From Symsagittifera roscoffensis (taxonomy: Eukaryota > Xenacoelomorpha > Acoela > Convolutidae), in NCBI RefSeq assembly GCF_963678635.1, contig NC_087064.1, forward strand, positions 78,286,512-78,346,511: 60,000 nucleotides of DNA, read 5' to 3'. The notes beneath the pieces were generated by a model. It was not told where the DNA came from. It made no database searches and saw only the letters and a list, made by a program, of their open reading frames with translations. Position numbers and translations under genes: made by a program. This document shows, one piece after another, positions 32,720-45,361 of this stretch; position 1 is the first letter of the stretch, and the number at the start of each line of letters is the position of its first letter.

Positions 32720-33979
32720 AAGTCTTGAGTTTGCGATTAACCTTGTCCACTTATAATTTGTATTCCATTTTTTGTCGGTTTGCTGAAAAAAAAAACGAAA
32801 ATAATTTAAGTTTCAATTCAAAAATCTTATTAACTGTTTGATTGCCCTACATTCTTTCTCCGGTATATATCGCCTGAAAATTAAAATTTAAGAGTTACAG
32901 TCAAAAGCTCAAATAAAATGTTATCAAGAGGTATTGTTTCTCAACATCGATGGAACTTGAACCAGATGTCAAAGAAGAAGCTCTAAAAAACAGTCGCTCA
33001 AGGCGCAAAGTAGATTGATTCTCAAAAAGAACTTTCAACTGTGCAGCGACAAAATTAACAACCATAATAAGACTAGTGTTGAAAATTATTGTCAAAAAGA
33101 AACTTTTTTCCGATGAACTTTATCAAAATTGATTTCAAAGTAAAACGCAAACTGTTTTGATAAAATAAAGCGCAATTGAAACGTAATTGTTTGATTGTTT
33201 TCAGAAGGTAGCGATGGTGTTAGATATTGAAAAAGTTACAGAGATGGCAAATATAAAGAAAACAAGTGAGCTCTGCATATGAAAATCAGGGTAATAGTAC
33301 AAAAAGAAGTTTCTTTCGAAAAAAAAACATTTGTTTTGGCCAAAATAAGCAGCATAATGTGCATTCTTATCTGAACTAAATTTAACAACAATTGACCAAA
33401 TAAGCATCATTTTGAGTGCAAGTTAAACATCTAAACATGCTCATTTTTTCAACGCAGTTTGAAATCGAAGAAAACTAGGTGATCCGAATTTGACAAATGT
33501 AGCACTGATGCAGGTATTTTGATTTAGAAAGAGTGTTAAAGTTATCTTTCCTAGTTTTTTTCTGCAACCGGATTGGGGTCAACAAAATCATAGTTCAAGC
33601 CGAATGAAACAAGAAAATAACACTTTCGAGGTGCTCTTTCAAAGATCGGATTTTAGCATTAATTTTTTGTAACAGAAAGTTTGCATTTTATTTTCTAAGA
33701 TCAGAAATGTGCAGCAAACTTAAAGTTTTTTGAGGCAACGGTCAGGTAAGAAAATCATCAAGGTATAAACTAAAAAAAATGACAGCGGTTGTTGCCCCTA
33801 AGCTGTTTTTGAAGCAAGAAAACAGTAGAAAAAATTAAATCACTTTAGATTAACGTTACAATTAAAAATTTTTTGTTCAGAATAAAATTATTTACACTCA
33901 GTTTTGTATTTCTTTATCAACATAATTAAAAAGAGCCACAGTTAACAGCGAAAAAGTAAGACACAGCAAAACACAAACC
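32720..33979. other. Non-coding stretch, nothing recognised
   Basis: The plus strand turns A-rich here, in contrast to 12-31 kb. No gene is supported. Confidence 0.4.
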
Positions 33980-36191
33980 AGGTATATCAATTGACAAATT
34001 AAAACAGTTTCAGGTATTGTATAACACTTTTTTGTTTTATTTTCTCCACACTGTTTTATTTAAAATCAAATCAACCTATTGATCAGTTTTAGAAATATGC
34101 GAAAGGCAATTTAGTTTTAAATAAAAACACCTTGAAGCTTCTGCTTTCAACTGCAACTAGTCAGTGCTTCTCAAAAGTTTTCTCACAATACAAATTTTCT
34201 CCACACTGTTTTATTTAAAATCAAATCAACCTATTAATCAGTTTTAGAAATATGCGAAAGGCATTTTAGTTTTAAATAAAAACACCTTGAAGCTTCTGCT
34301 TTCAACTGCAACTAGTCAGTGCTTCTCAAAAGTTTTCTCACAATACAACTAAGTTTTTCATATATGCCTGACTTTTTAGAAAGAAAATTCTTAGACTGGG
34401 TTTTTTGATTGGATTTAATTTGATGGTTCGACTCAATTTGAGATTACAAAGTTATAAATACAAGTTGATCAGGTTATTCTCATTTTGATTGAAAGGTGTC
34501 ACCAACTTTCTTTCTTGCAAGTCCTAAAAGTATGATCAAAACAGATTGTACAAAACAGTCAAAGTTTATAAATTGTTGTATCAATAGAGGCAAGATTTAC
34601 CAACAACCCTGGTTTCTGGGTGAAGCTTGACCTTGAAAAGTTATTCACTTACCAAAGGCAGAAACATTTTGAAAGAACGTTTGAAAGATGGAACTTTTTT
34701 CAGCTGAAACTTTTACACGTATAACAAATTTAAAATCCCAAAAAGTTAGCTGATTACTCAGCTCTTGACTTTTTGTCAGTCAAAAACATTTTTTTTTGAT
34801 ATTTTTAGATCACTTTTTATTACAACTTAGCTTATTGAAGTTCAAGAAAAAAAATTTGCTTGACACCAATGTATTATGTATAAGTTTTAATATTATTTTA
34901 AGAATCTTCGCTTTTTTGATAAGTTACTTCACAATTACTTGCACAAATTTGTTAATTGTTGGACTTTTTTTGAAATTCTTTGTTTCATTTTTTATATGCC
35001 TTATGGTATATAATTCTGTTCGTATTTTTTGAGAACATATCGTCAAGCATTATAAAATACGAAATTTTTCGTTTTTTTGATGTACAACTATTCAGCTTAT
35101 TTTGTGTTTAATTTACTTGCTGTAGGAAAAAAGTAATATCAGTATGGTTTAGAAGAGTAAGACATTAAAATTGAAGATTTCAGTCATTTTTTTATCATGT
35201 TTTATAATGTGAGCTTATATTAGAACAAATTGAACTATATCGCTTCGACTCTTGCTCCATAACTTTGAAAAGCTCCTTTAAAAAAATCATAAAATCACAA
35301 TTAATGTATCCAATGAATTTAGCGGAAGAAAACCAGTAGATCACTCTAATTTAAATTATAGCTGAAAATGTCTATACGTTTTTTGTGTCAACGTGAAACA
35401 ACTTTGTTTGTTCAAAAATCAGGAACAAAAACATGATAATTTCAAAACTCGAATAAAGTCTTCATGTTTTCTCCATATCATTAGATCAGACTTCAAATCA
35501 AGTATTGAACAAACTGCCAACAATTTCTCGAATACTGAATTTTTAAAATCTTTTTTCGACTGTAGATCTAATTTCAAAAATTACAGACACACGTTTTGTA
35601 CCAAAAATCACTAGTTTTTTCTTTAATTATTCTAATGCCTTTTGCGTCGTAGGTATTGAAAAAATAAAACAATGATCCGATTAATAAATTTTTCTTTTAG
35701 TTTTAGTTTTTAATTATTTTTTGTACATTTTTTTGCTATAGAAAATTTTGTAAAAAAAAGAAGAGCTATAGAATTTTCTAAATCAAACGGTGAGGCTTCT
35801 GCTTTCAACCGCAATATATCAAATCTTCTAAAAATTTTTCTCTTAAATCCATATTATTTACCTGAATAACTAATTTTTTTGGTTCAAATTTAGAGTTTTG
35901 ACTCAATATAATATCACACACCGTAGATACAGTTTAGTCAAGCAATTTTAATTTTGATTGAAATAATTATTACTTTTTCCATTTTGTTGAATCAATAAAA
36001 GCAAGCCATATCAATAATCAGATTTTTGAGCACAAAATGACCTTAAAAATATTCCAATGCCGAATGCAGTAAGATTTTCAAAAAATCGTTTGAAGCTTCG
36101 AAAGTGGTTTTTTTGCAGCTAAATTTTTTGCGCTTACACAAGAACAAATTCATATTTGATTGAGTCAATTTTTCAGCTCTTCAAACCTTTT
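33980..36191. repeat. Two diverged copies of an unidentified repeat
   Basis: ~33980-34790 and ~35690-36190 share blocks in the same order (GCTTCTGCTTTCAAC, the TTTTGATTGAAA region, GTTTGAAGCTT/GTTTGAAAGATGG, TTTTTCAGCT). The second runs straight into the direct repeat at 36192. No coding region was seen; this might be LTR-like or regulatory DNA of an unknown element. Confidence 0.45.
34040..34349. repeat. Recent tandem duplication, period 155 bp
   Basis: The unit from TTTTCTCCACACTGTTTTAT at 34040 to the TCTCACAATACAA end recurs at 34195 with only two or so base differences. Confidence 0.9.
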
Positions 36192-36712
36192 TACCAGAAA
36201 GCAAGTTTTGATATGAATGTTTTATAAGCACTTATCTATAAGCACTTAGAAGTTAAACTAATTATAGACAGTTGTTGAAAACATTGGAAACTAATGTTTC
36301 TTGCAAGAAACGCGATCAAAGTTAAGAGTGAAAAAATAGAAACATTCCAGCATAAATCATAAGCATGACAAAAAAAGAAAACAAAAACGAAATTGATCCG
36401 GGATTGAATTCTCAAAACAACAAAGTTCTCTGAAAAAGTTTTTTTTTCATTAAAGTAACTCATGAAGTTAATGAGTTTCGCTAACAACGGTCAAGCTATG
36501 ATGTTTATTTTTCCCACCTATGAATTAGTATTTGAAACCATGTAGTAACTAATTTCAACTGAGTTGATTTTTTTTTCAAAATTCAATGCAAATGCATAAT
36601 TTTCGAAAGACTTTGTTCTAATTATAATATATTTTTTATATAAATAAAAACCCAAGGCCAGCAAAGCTTGCATTTGCTTAGTTTCTGCAATCGCTGGATG
36701 ACGTGGACAACA
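36192..36712. repeat. ~500-bp direct repeat, left copy, with TATA box
   Basis: It matches 49657-50149 in the same orientation (ACCAGAAAGCAA at the start; GCTAACAACGGTCAAGCTAT, CCCACCTATGAATTAGTAT, CCCAAGGCCAGCAAAGCTT near the end). A strong TATA box (TATATAAATA, 36637-36646) is conserved in both copies. The pair flanks the second Polinton. Polinton ends should be inverted, so this is not its terminal repeat. Confidence 0.85.
36637..36646 (+). promoter_or_regulatory. TATA box in the left direct repeat
   Basis: TATATAAATA, followed by the conserved CCCAAGGCCAGCAAAGCTT. The matching site at 50086-50094 is TTATAAATA. Conservation in both repeats suggests an RNA polymerase II core promoter pointing rightward, possibly of an LTR. 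Confidence 0.4.
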
Positions 36713-37625
36713 GTAGTAAGGTAATTCACGGGCGCTCCAACAGGGAGGGGGGGTACCTACACAGGGGTGCTCCAGACCCTAATTCCAAAACCACATAGGG
36801 ACTTCAAACAAAGTTTTCAAACCACAGGGGCACTCCAAAGAGGAAAATAAAACTACATATATTATATCCTAAGTGCTATGAAATGACTATATTATTTGTT
36901 AATTATATGAATCAAATTATTTGTTATATTTGTTTTGGGCAAACGAACTTTCGACTTTGTTGAAATTGGTTAGCGAACGGGGAATTGACTTTTATGGTAT
37001 ATAACAAAAATTTTCAGGCAAGTTTGGCAGCGTAGCTTAGCTGTTGACAGCAGTAAACTATTACCCCGACTTGTGCTATTTTTTCTGGTGAAAACACAGT
37101 AAATTGAAATCACTCTCTAAAGGCGGCGGCCGTTTCTGGGCAAAATATAGCAAATGATACTTTGTCAAATTTTGAAATGAGAAAAGTGAACTAAGAGGAA
37201 ATTGGTGTATTGAAGATATTGATAATTAAATCACACAATTCAGAGATTTTTCAACCAAACAAAAAAATTTAAAGTTCAAAATTGGGGAGGAACAATACGA
37301 GCCTTTTTTTTCGAGAGGGGAATGGAAATTTCAATGGGACAAGGACAAGTAGAAAAAGGGAAAAAAAGGAACTGAACATGAAAATATGCACCAAGCGTTA
37401 TGCGAATCTTCAAATAATAAAAAAAGTAGTATTAGAAACCTTTAATGGTATTTAAATGTTAGAGTGAATTTCCTCCTATTGTTTTCAAATTACCTTTTTA
37501 CAAACACTTTAGCTTAGCTGTTAAAGAAAGATGTTTATCATAAAAAGAGTTATTGCAACACAAACAGTTTTATAAAATGCTAAGAAGCCTAAATTAAAAG
37601 TAGCCAAACAGTTTAGCAATGGTGA
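36713..37625. other. Intervening stretch between direct repeat and Polinton polymerase
   Basis: No gene seen. 36735-36840 has GC-richer text with the repeated words GGGGYRCTCCA. 37015-37140 is mildly GC-rich without a motif. Confidence 0.35.
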
Positions 37626-37859
37626 TCAGTCTCTTTTATTTGAAAGTTTTGTTCCTTTGAAGACAATGTTCGGGGACGAATTTATATCATTAGAGTGACT
37701 TTCTTCAACTGTTCTTCTTTCAGTAGCTTCAGATATTATAAAAGGTTTCTTTGGGTGTGCACGCTGTCCTCGAAAGTCATTTGAGATACATGCTTTCAAT
37801 TCTTCGGGACTGTACTGAGGCTGGTTAAAGCCTGGAACCGGTATTACAAAATCCAGCAT
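37626..37859 (-). CDS. Possible C-terminal extension of Polinton polymerase, or small ORF
   Basis: An open stretch of 77 codons directly after the end of the polymerase homology on the same strand, with a PGFNQPQYSPEEL segment. I do not recognise it. It could be the last exon of the polymerase gene or a separate small gene. Confidence 0.3.
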   Translation of the reverse strand: MLDFVIPVPGFNQPQYSPEELKACISNDFRGQRAHPKKPFIISEATERRTVEESHSNDINSSPNIVFKGTKLSNKRD

Positions 37860-37865
37860 GCTTTT

Positions 37866-40800
37866 CTAAATCGACAAAACGGAAGATTGAGTGCTTATTT
37901 CACTTTCAGTTTCCTTTAGACTGTTATCTTTAATCTCAAAGAAGAAACTATGATCGAAAATCTTGCAATGACCAAAAGGAAGAGTTGAAACTGCATCGAA
38001 GAGCAGGAAACGCTTCCCATTGAAAGGTGAGTGTGCAAATTTGTTAGTTATAACAGTCTGTATCACATGTTTTTTCGATTTTATCGTATAATTATTCAGA
38101 CGCAGCGTCTTTTTATCGAACAGGCGTTCTTTGAATTTGGGATGAAGTAGTTTCTCTCTGCGCGAACTTTGTAGTTCCTTTTGCCGAAACTTTTTGATTC
38201 AGATCTAAACAAGACAACAATTATCAATAGTGGGTACTGAAAGTATTCGGGTGTTTTTTTTCTTGCGGGAACTTCATAAAACAAATCTTGTAAAGCGGGA
38301 ACTAGACAAGAAACTATTCTATTTAAAAAAAAATCATCTCACCCTTGTCCATTATGGAGTAGAGTTTTGGCTTCAGGGCTACAAATTCCTCCACAATTTT
38401 TCCTCCATCTCGTCTTTCATTTTGACAACGACTTCTTTGTTTTCCTTACTATACAGCGGGTGATCTGAGGAGTAGTTGGAAAAGTTGAAGTCTGGTTGAC
38501 AAAATGGAAGTCAAATATAGTTGAGATAGTCAAATATGTCTTTGGTTTTCACGGCATATATGAAGCTGTCGGTATCGTTGTAAAGTAATTCTAATTGAGG
38601 TTTGGTTTCATTTTTATGTAATGAAACTCAAACATATAAATTTTTACGAGGTCCAAGAATACTGCCCCCACCAAGGTTGGCTTAGTCCACTTCAAGCTTG
38701 AAACCTCTAATGATATCGTGGCAATTTGATCTTTGATTATTTGTAAAGATTTCATATTGCTCTTAGATGATTTTTTTTCTAGAAGCTCCATTTCGTTGTT
38801 ACAATTTCAACTTTCTTCCTATTCAGCATAGACTCCATAGTTTTTCCGAATGCAGAGTTTACTTGGTTTTTGTGGAAGTCCTGCTGGAACTTGTTTACTG
38901 CGTTTCTTCTGAGTTCGGTACGGAGCTGAACAAAAGAAGCCAACCTTTTTGCCTGCTTAAATTGTAGCACTCGATGAATTTGTTTGACTTCTAGTTAAGT
39001 TTAACATATAGAATGAAGGTCAAGTAGTGGAGAACAAACTTGTACTTCGGGTTAAAGGTCTGCATCAGCTTTGGTACTTTGGGAAGTGTTTTAACGGTCA
39101 TTCGGGCAAGCATTTCGATTTGTTCCGTGCTGAGCATATCCATTGTAACTGTTTCCTTCGTAGGCGCGATGGGAAATTCTTGAAAGTATCCATGCAATTC
39201 TCCAGGTCTTTCGAGATCGCATTCCACGACGTATCCCAATTGAGAATCCTGGCTAGTCGTCAGTATTTGTGGCAAAGTTTTTTCAACTAGAAGAAAATCT
39301 TTTAGTGGTAGTGGATAATTCTCCATTATTCCCCCGTAAAGGTTATTCGCATCAATGTTAATTATGAAGCTTGATTCTTCAATGGGGTCAAAAGTGCTTG
39401 TGTACTTGGTGTTCGCTTTCCAATGCTTCTTGGCATATACAGATGACATGCCACCGCGGATCACATTTTCTGTTATATCCAAGTGCTCGCGCTCTGTTAA
39501 TGGTCTCAAGTCCGCCCTTCACACTTTCAAGAACACATCGTCTGCAAGATTGCTCGCGATATAGTGAAAGGAGCAGTCCAGTCCATACGTTTTGTGACAA
39601 ACAGATCTGAACTGTTCAAACACACATGCAAAAAGGTGAACAATCAAGGCTAAATTGATGTCATGGTAATCTCCTACGTTCTTGCATCTTAGCTGGTGAA
39701 ATACTTCTATCGCATGGTTGTATTCCAGTTTGTCAACGCTGACCTGTGACCCTTGTAAACTGTTTTTCCACAATCCTTTTGCTGGCTATTTTGTTTCTTC
39801 AAATTTCTCGAAGCTGTTCACGTATGAATACGTGTAGTGACAATTTTGTTTAAGGAGATCTATTTGCTTTTCTATATTTTTCGTCAGTGGAGGGGACTAC
39901 TGAAGACTGGTTTTTCTTGTTCGCATTGTGATGGGCTTTTACAATAGCATGCATGTCATAGATAGACAAATTGTGAGCTATTACCGGAGTGAAGTTAGGC
40001 GTTCTCCTTGCTAGACTACAATCCTGATGCGCCCAACCTAGAAGTTTGTTAGTAACGTGACAGTGGTCGACTACCATCATGGATTCTTCAGCGAACTGTT
40101 CCTCACAAACCAACAAGTGTCTGCCGCTTCTCTCGGCAATTCCGTTGTCCTACAAAGGTGAAGTATTTACGTTTGTCATTGTAGATCTCCCTCGCTAATG
40201 ATTCCAATGATTCTATCAACTTCGTAATAGCGTCTGGTCCGCTACACATTTTGTACTTGATTGGAGTTGAGGTGCCACGCTCAACTACAACTAATCCATA
40301 GCTGAATGGTTTATGAATTTCAATTGGGTGTGCAAAGTAGCTGAATTACGGGCAGGTCCCGAAACAGGGACAATGATTGACTCAAGATCGAATTATATTA
40401 CGCGCGGGGCAAACCATCTTGCCATTAAAATCTTGAAAACTTTTTGGTTTTCATTTGGTTTTGGCATCTTTATAGTTAGTCGTTCCGTGTTATAACACAT
40501 TTTTTGATGATTTGAAATGCAAATATGAAATCATTTTCTACAAATTTCGTTTCGTTCGCGGAATGGCTGTTTTTGCACAAACATCACCATCTTACAGAGG
40601 TCTTCGATGAGGACATAGTGGTAGTTGTTGTCACTGTTTACCAACAACAGAAGGTCTGCCACAAAATTACAGTCGTATCTTTTATACACGTGAACGGGTG
40701 CTAGCTCTTTGCCCTCATATCTAAACCAATAACTTAGGTTATCCCAAAGTTAGTTATTTTAGCGGATTCTACTATATCTCGTATAAAGCATTGTGGACAA

Positions 40801-41926
40801 CGTATATGAGTTTTTTTTTCTTTAAAAGATTTTTTAATTAGCTTACCGGGAAACGTTGATTTGTACATTGTTGAGCCGCTCAAACCGCTCAATGTCAAAC
40901 AAGCTCATAGGCATCTGGTAGTCACCGTTGATCTCCACCAGATTCGGTTGTAGTTTTTGATCGTATGTGCTGATCTGTGCCTTTTTCCGACATCTTTGTT
41001 CCGTATCGTATAGTGGCGGCTTTCCGGGTTGCGCGTGATACGCTGCGTAGTAGCAATACAGGAAACATTTATGATCTGATGTGTTGTGGACATTTACCAG
41101 ATTTCTCTTGTGCTTCTTCACATGCGGCGGCAGCGGGATATATGAGCCGGCTCTGATTGGGGAAAGTTTTGCTAAACAAAAGTTGAATATGCTGATTTCA
41201 TCTATCACCCATTCTCTCCCGTGAGAACCAAACATTGTAATTGTGTTAAGCATTTTGTCAACCATTTCTCTAATGGTTTCATCGCTTACCCCTCCAATAA
41301 CACAGCCACAAATGGTACATGGCTGTGTTAACAAATAGTGTAGTCTTATGAGACTGGTCGTCTTCCTCCACAAACTTCACGGGTCCAATTTCGCCTTGTA
41401 GCTGAAATTTGTGAGGTCCGTTGTGAACAAGATCAGAAATCAGCTGGTTAATTGCTTCCTTCTTATTCAATATTAGGCTAAGCATGTCTACTTCTCCTTT
41501 TTCGATCACAAATTCAAACTTTTTAAGCTTTCCGTCAAAAGCACTTTGTTGAAGTGTAGCAGAGATCCCGCCTTCGATAATATTGCTGACCTTAGGCTCG
41601 TACGCTGGCAGCCCATGCTCCTGTTGCATATGCGTTTGGTAAGCTTGGTGGGATGGGAAAAGAGTGTTACAGAACACACAATGCTTTTCTATCTCAATTA
41701 TATGTTCCGTGGCAATGTGTTCTCGCGCATATCCCAGTGTTTCGAATGACTCTCGACATTCACTGCAATTAGTGCGATGCATTTCTTTTTGTGTTCCAAT
41801 TCTATGCACTCTAAGCAGATGTTTTCTGTAGTTTCTTTTACACGTTATCTGCACACCGCATTCATCGCAGATTACTGGTTTTTCCCATTTTTCGCTTTCT
41901 CCGACATCACGTTCGGGTATCACCAC
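37866..41926 (-). pseudogene. Polinton protein-primed DNA polymerase B (pPolB) with zinc fingers and HNH insert
   Basis: This enzyme would replicate the element from a protein primer. In order on the minus strand: three C2H2 zinc fingers (41926-41600, e.g. CDECGVQITCKRNYRKH); an AFxGxLKxF region; the conserved SYIPLPPHVKKHKRNLVNV region near 41130; an exonuclease-type KPFSYGLVVVERGT near 40290; an HNH/endonuclease VII-like insert (VVDHCHVTNKLLGWAHQDC, ~40070) followed by VIAHNLSIYDMH; INIDANNLYGGIMENYPLP (motif A, ~39350); VNSAFGKTME (motif B, ~38850); YNDTDSF (motif C, ~38555); and GKRFLLFDAVSTLPFGH at the C-terminus (~38000). Frameshifts, for example near 41320, 40110, 38470 and 38400, and gaps between open stretches break it; some may be introns. 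No long polymerase frame survives. Confidence 0.88.
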
Positions 41927-43934
41927 TCCAGAACGTTCGTGAATGTAACAACTTCGCTGGCTTTACAATCGATCTCCAGCCACGCAATCTATATTGGGTA
42001 GAGTTTTGATGTTTTCTTAATAATTAGAGAAGTTTTCTGTTTGGTTGTCAAAAAAATGAAACATGGTATGGAGATTTTGAAAGTTTTCAGTGTAAAAATG
42101 TTTTAATCGAGCGAATCGCTTGTTTAGACGTATTATCATATTTTTCGTGAATAACAATTACAAACAGTAAGCGGATCAGATTGAATTCAAAACTGATTTA
42201 CGAAGTTTTGTTTCTAATTTATTTGTCCGAAGTTTATACTATAGTAAATTCGATATGTTGTTAACGATAGTTTTGTGGTACAATCCTGTGGTTTCTAAAA
42301 TCCTGTGGTTTCTGTGGTTTCTGAAATGTGATAAATCCATCAACCAGTTTAACTACCTCTTTGAACGTGTTGTACTTATCGACTTTTCACGAGGCTTCAA
42401 ACCAATTAAACAACCGATTAAATGTTTAGAATCTCGTAAAAACTTTATGGTGTGATTCTATTACTCGGAAATTGTTATTATTTTTGCATTTTACTCCGTT
42501 ATTCTAATTATTCTAAAATTAAAATGAAGATGTATTGCTGTAAAGAGTAAAAATGGCAAAACCACCTTTTATTAGCAATGATACGGTAATGAAACACTTT
42601 CCATAGGCTATGAAGAGGCATTCTAAGAAGTGCATGGGTTTCCTGGCCAATCAAAGCCTGGACATTAATTTAAAAGTTTCAAAAACTCTAGTTTTGAGAA
42701 ATTTTTTATTTATAAAATTTGTTCAAGTAGTTATGGCGCACTCCTTCACTCATAAGTCAGCAAAAAGTAGACGCAGTGCAACAGTCATGAGGGTCGTTTA
42801 CGTTCTCCTATTGCTGCGCAAGCCAGATGCATAGCTAATCTTTCATTTGATTCTTCATTTGAAAAATTATTTTCGAAGTTTGAAAAAAAATGAAAATAAA
42901 TCATGGAAAAAACTCTGATTTTTTCGTTGCAAACTGTCCAATAAAGATTCCAATCGATCAGACAAGAGTTATAACATTTTGAAATACCTTTGAGAAGCTC
43001 TAAAGATGCTTTTTCGAATTTTTTTCCCTGGGTGTCTATCGTGAAACGAAATGAAAATTGGAAAAAAAATTATCCAGCGACCTCCCGGAATCAAACTTCG
43101 TCCTTCGGACGAACATCGCTAAAAATGCATTATTTTTGCTTAAAAACAACTTGTTCATGGAAAATTTTCCTGTTTTGATTCTTGGTTTTTTGATCTAAAA
43201 AATATTAACATTTTATAACTTAACTGAGGCGAACCGATTGAATTGGATAGAGCCATAGGTTAGGAGCGTCAAGGTTTTTTTTAGTTCGGAGTAAAAGATT
43301 TTGTTGATTTTTTTAACATATTTTTTTGAAGTTTTCTTATTTTTCTAAAAATGATTTTTTGACTAATTCAAGGTTCTGAACCCGATAATTTTTGATCTGA
43401 TAAAGTTAGACACTTTTAATGAGAAAAATTTCTGTTCTCCTATGGTAGGGCAAGCCATTGAGATTAATAATTTTCCACCTGGATTATTGGTAGAATGAAA
43501 GATGACTTATGAGTTTGGAATGAAATAGAAAATGAAAAAAATTACACAATTAAAAATAACCTAAAACTTGGTTTCCAATGCTTTGCCCTGAATTGGTTTT
43601 TGACACTCTAAGAAACAAAGCGGGTCCCGGAACTAGTCTAGTGCAACAAAACTTTGTCTTTTTGCAGAAATTAGTGGACATTCTACCTGATACCATTTCT
43701 ATCTCTTTCTAGATTTTCTTTTTAAATTTCTTTCTAAATTTGATTGAAAACAACACTTTAAAATTTAATTGACCCAATTGACATCGAAACAATTCAATAT
43801 GGATTATTTTAGAGCGGAGGAGGTTTAATACAAACGGTAATCAAACTGATTTGATAAAAAGTGAAAGCAACGCATCAAACCAAAACAAGCTCAAAAATTT
43901 AATTAAATCAAAATATGATTTTTCGAAAATTGTC
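41927..43934. other. Gene-poor stretch inside the Polinton
   Basis: Two kilobases with only short chance ORFs. The Polinton gene set would allow the packaging ATPase here, but no Walker A (GxxxxGKS/T) motif is visible on either strand. Confidence 0.4.
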
Positions 43935-44561
43935 TTAAAATTGATTAAATACAACTTTACGCTTCTTGGGCGCATAGCAAGTTGCTACTGGTGGTGTCTC
44001 TGGAATGTTTTTGCGAGCAGCTGATTCAAAATCAACGTCGGAGGTTTGTGACACAGATCTGATCGGTGTTGTCATCGTTGTCACGTCTGCAGTTGAGTCT
44101 GGAGGAGAGGAGATTGAGGTCATTGACTCGATATCCCAGTAAGATGCACGCTCTGCCAAGTCCCTAAAGTACCCTTCCTGGTTTTCGTACAAAGGAATCG
44201 TCTCGCAATCGTAGTGAAAAAGAATTTTTCGAGGTGATTATTCGAGATATTCCCGGTTGTTGATGTCAGTCTTGTCCAAAGCAGGACAGGATTCGGTCTC
44301 TGTGGAGCTGTCAAAAAAGCTTCTCCTGCTATGACGTAGAAGGGTGATCTGGTCGAGTAAATATTTGGTAAGCATCATGTGGCTTTGAGTAGTCCAATCG
44401 CGATACTCCTGGTCTGAGGGTCGACAAGCCAAATCATTGAATTGAGAGGGCATTCTCTCCCTTTGTTGCTGCACAATGACGATCGTTTCTCTCATGTACG
44501 TTTGGTAGATTATCGTTCGCTCAGTTTCCGAAGTCGAAATTACTTGCAGAGGACTCGTCAT
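43935..44561 (-). pseudogene. Unidentified Polinton-associated gene, frameshifted
   Basis: Two overlapping minus-strand open stretches (44238-44561 and 43935-44192) look like one gene of about 200 residues split by a frameshift near 44230. The N-terminal part has an acidic/Gln-rich helical look (VQQQRERMPSQF). The C-terminal part is Ser/Thr-rich and ends in a basic patch (APKKRKVV) resembling a nuclear localisation signal. It starts with ATG at 44561, facing away from the plus-strand cluster at 45 kb. No family recognised. Confidence 0.5.
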
Positions 44562-45034
44562 GGTTACAATTTGAAATTTGTCCTTCTTCTAAAGCTGAGT
44601 ATAAACTGAGTTGTTTGAATGAGGTTGAAAAAATGAAATTAAGTAGCATATAAATTCGAAAAAGGTATAAGGGTTGTGGGTGGCAATTTTGGTTGTGGGT
44701 GGTCTAAAGGTGTGCCCTATAGCTTTCAATCTTTTTTATGGTTGTGGTAAGTAGATAGTGACAAGGCGGATATACTTAAGATATATACTTCAAATAGAGT
44801 GCATGACGCCTTTTTTTTGTTATGTCCCCCGGACAAGGGCTATAAGGTCTCCACTTCAAAGTGAGTACATGTATGCCGACATGTAACATTAACTGAGATT
44901 TATGGCCGATTCAGGGCTTGCCAGACAGAAAGGAGACATGAAATAAACATTTTGCTGTCCAATAAAATTTCAATCGCAAAAACTAATTACTTTCTCCCGC
45001 TACAGGCTGAAGGGGCGCCATAAAAATAAATCCC
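44562..45034. promoter_or_regulatory. Divergent intergenic region
   Basis: It separates a minus-strand gene starting at 44561 from plus-strand ORFs starting after 45035. It holds a TATAAA-like word (44651-44656, usable by the minus-strand gene's side only weakly), GTTGTGGGTGG repeated twice near 44670-44700, and an ACATGTATGCCGACATGT inverted repeat near 44867. Divergent promoters are likely but not demonstrated. Confidence 0.3.
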
Positions 45035-45358
45035 TTGAGATTGTTTATCTTCTATCCAAATCATTATTCATTTTACTCTCCCATGAAACAGTTCAACCAA
45101 CAAGTCACCACAGTCACCACCACCATTATGTACTCGTCGCTAGAAAATGATACAGACTTTTACGATGATTTTCAAGACATGTCTTCGGGAGAAAAACGCA
45201 TTGTACGAGTTGGAACGAAAATTTTTGACAAAACGGGTACATATATCATAATAAAGCTGTATAAAAAGAATGAAGATGGCTTCTTTACGTGTTATCAAGC
45301 AGTGACCTTGGCGACAAAAGAATTTGATTGTTTAGTCGATAATTATTGCAAAATTTAA
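45035..45358 (+). CDS. Small Polinton ORF, possibly PC4-like ssDNA-binding protein
   Basis: A 107-codon open stretch whose first residues are of doubtful relevance; an internal ATG at 45129 gives a 76-residue protein. That part reads like a single PC4/p15 unit: EKRIVRVGTKIFDKTG, then an IIIKLYKKNEDG strand-turn region, then a hydrophobic AVTLATKEFDCLV end, in the usual order of R-x-V, strands and a final helix. PC4 proteins bind single-stranded DNA and assist transcription or replication. The invariant Lys-Gly-Ile-Ser loop is not clear, so this is only suggestive. The ORF is followed after 3 bases by another on the same strand. Confidence 0.45.
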   Translation: MRLFIFYPNHYSFYSPMKQFNQQVTTVTTTIMYSSLENDTDFYDDFQDMSSGEKRIVRVGTKIFDKTGTYIIIKLYKKNEDGFFTCYQAVTLATKEFDCLVDNYCKI

Positions 45359-45361
45359 AAA

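Noticed and set aside
41546-42001. Plus-strand ORFs opposite the zinc-finger region
   Set aside because: The minus strand encodes recognisable C2H2 fingers there; the plus-strand frames are shadows.
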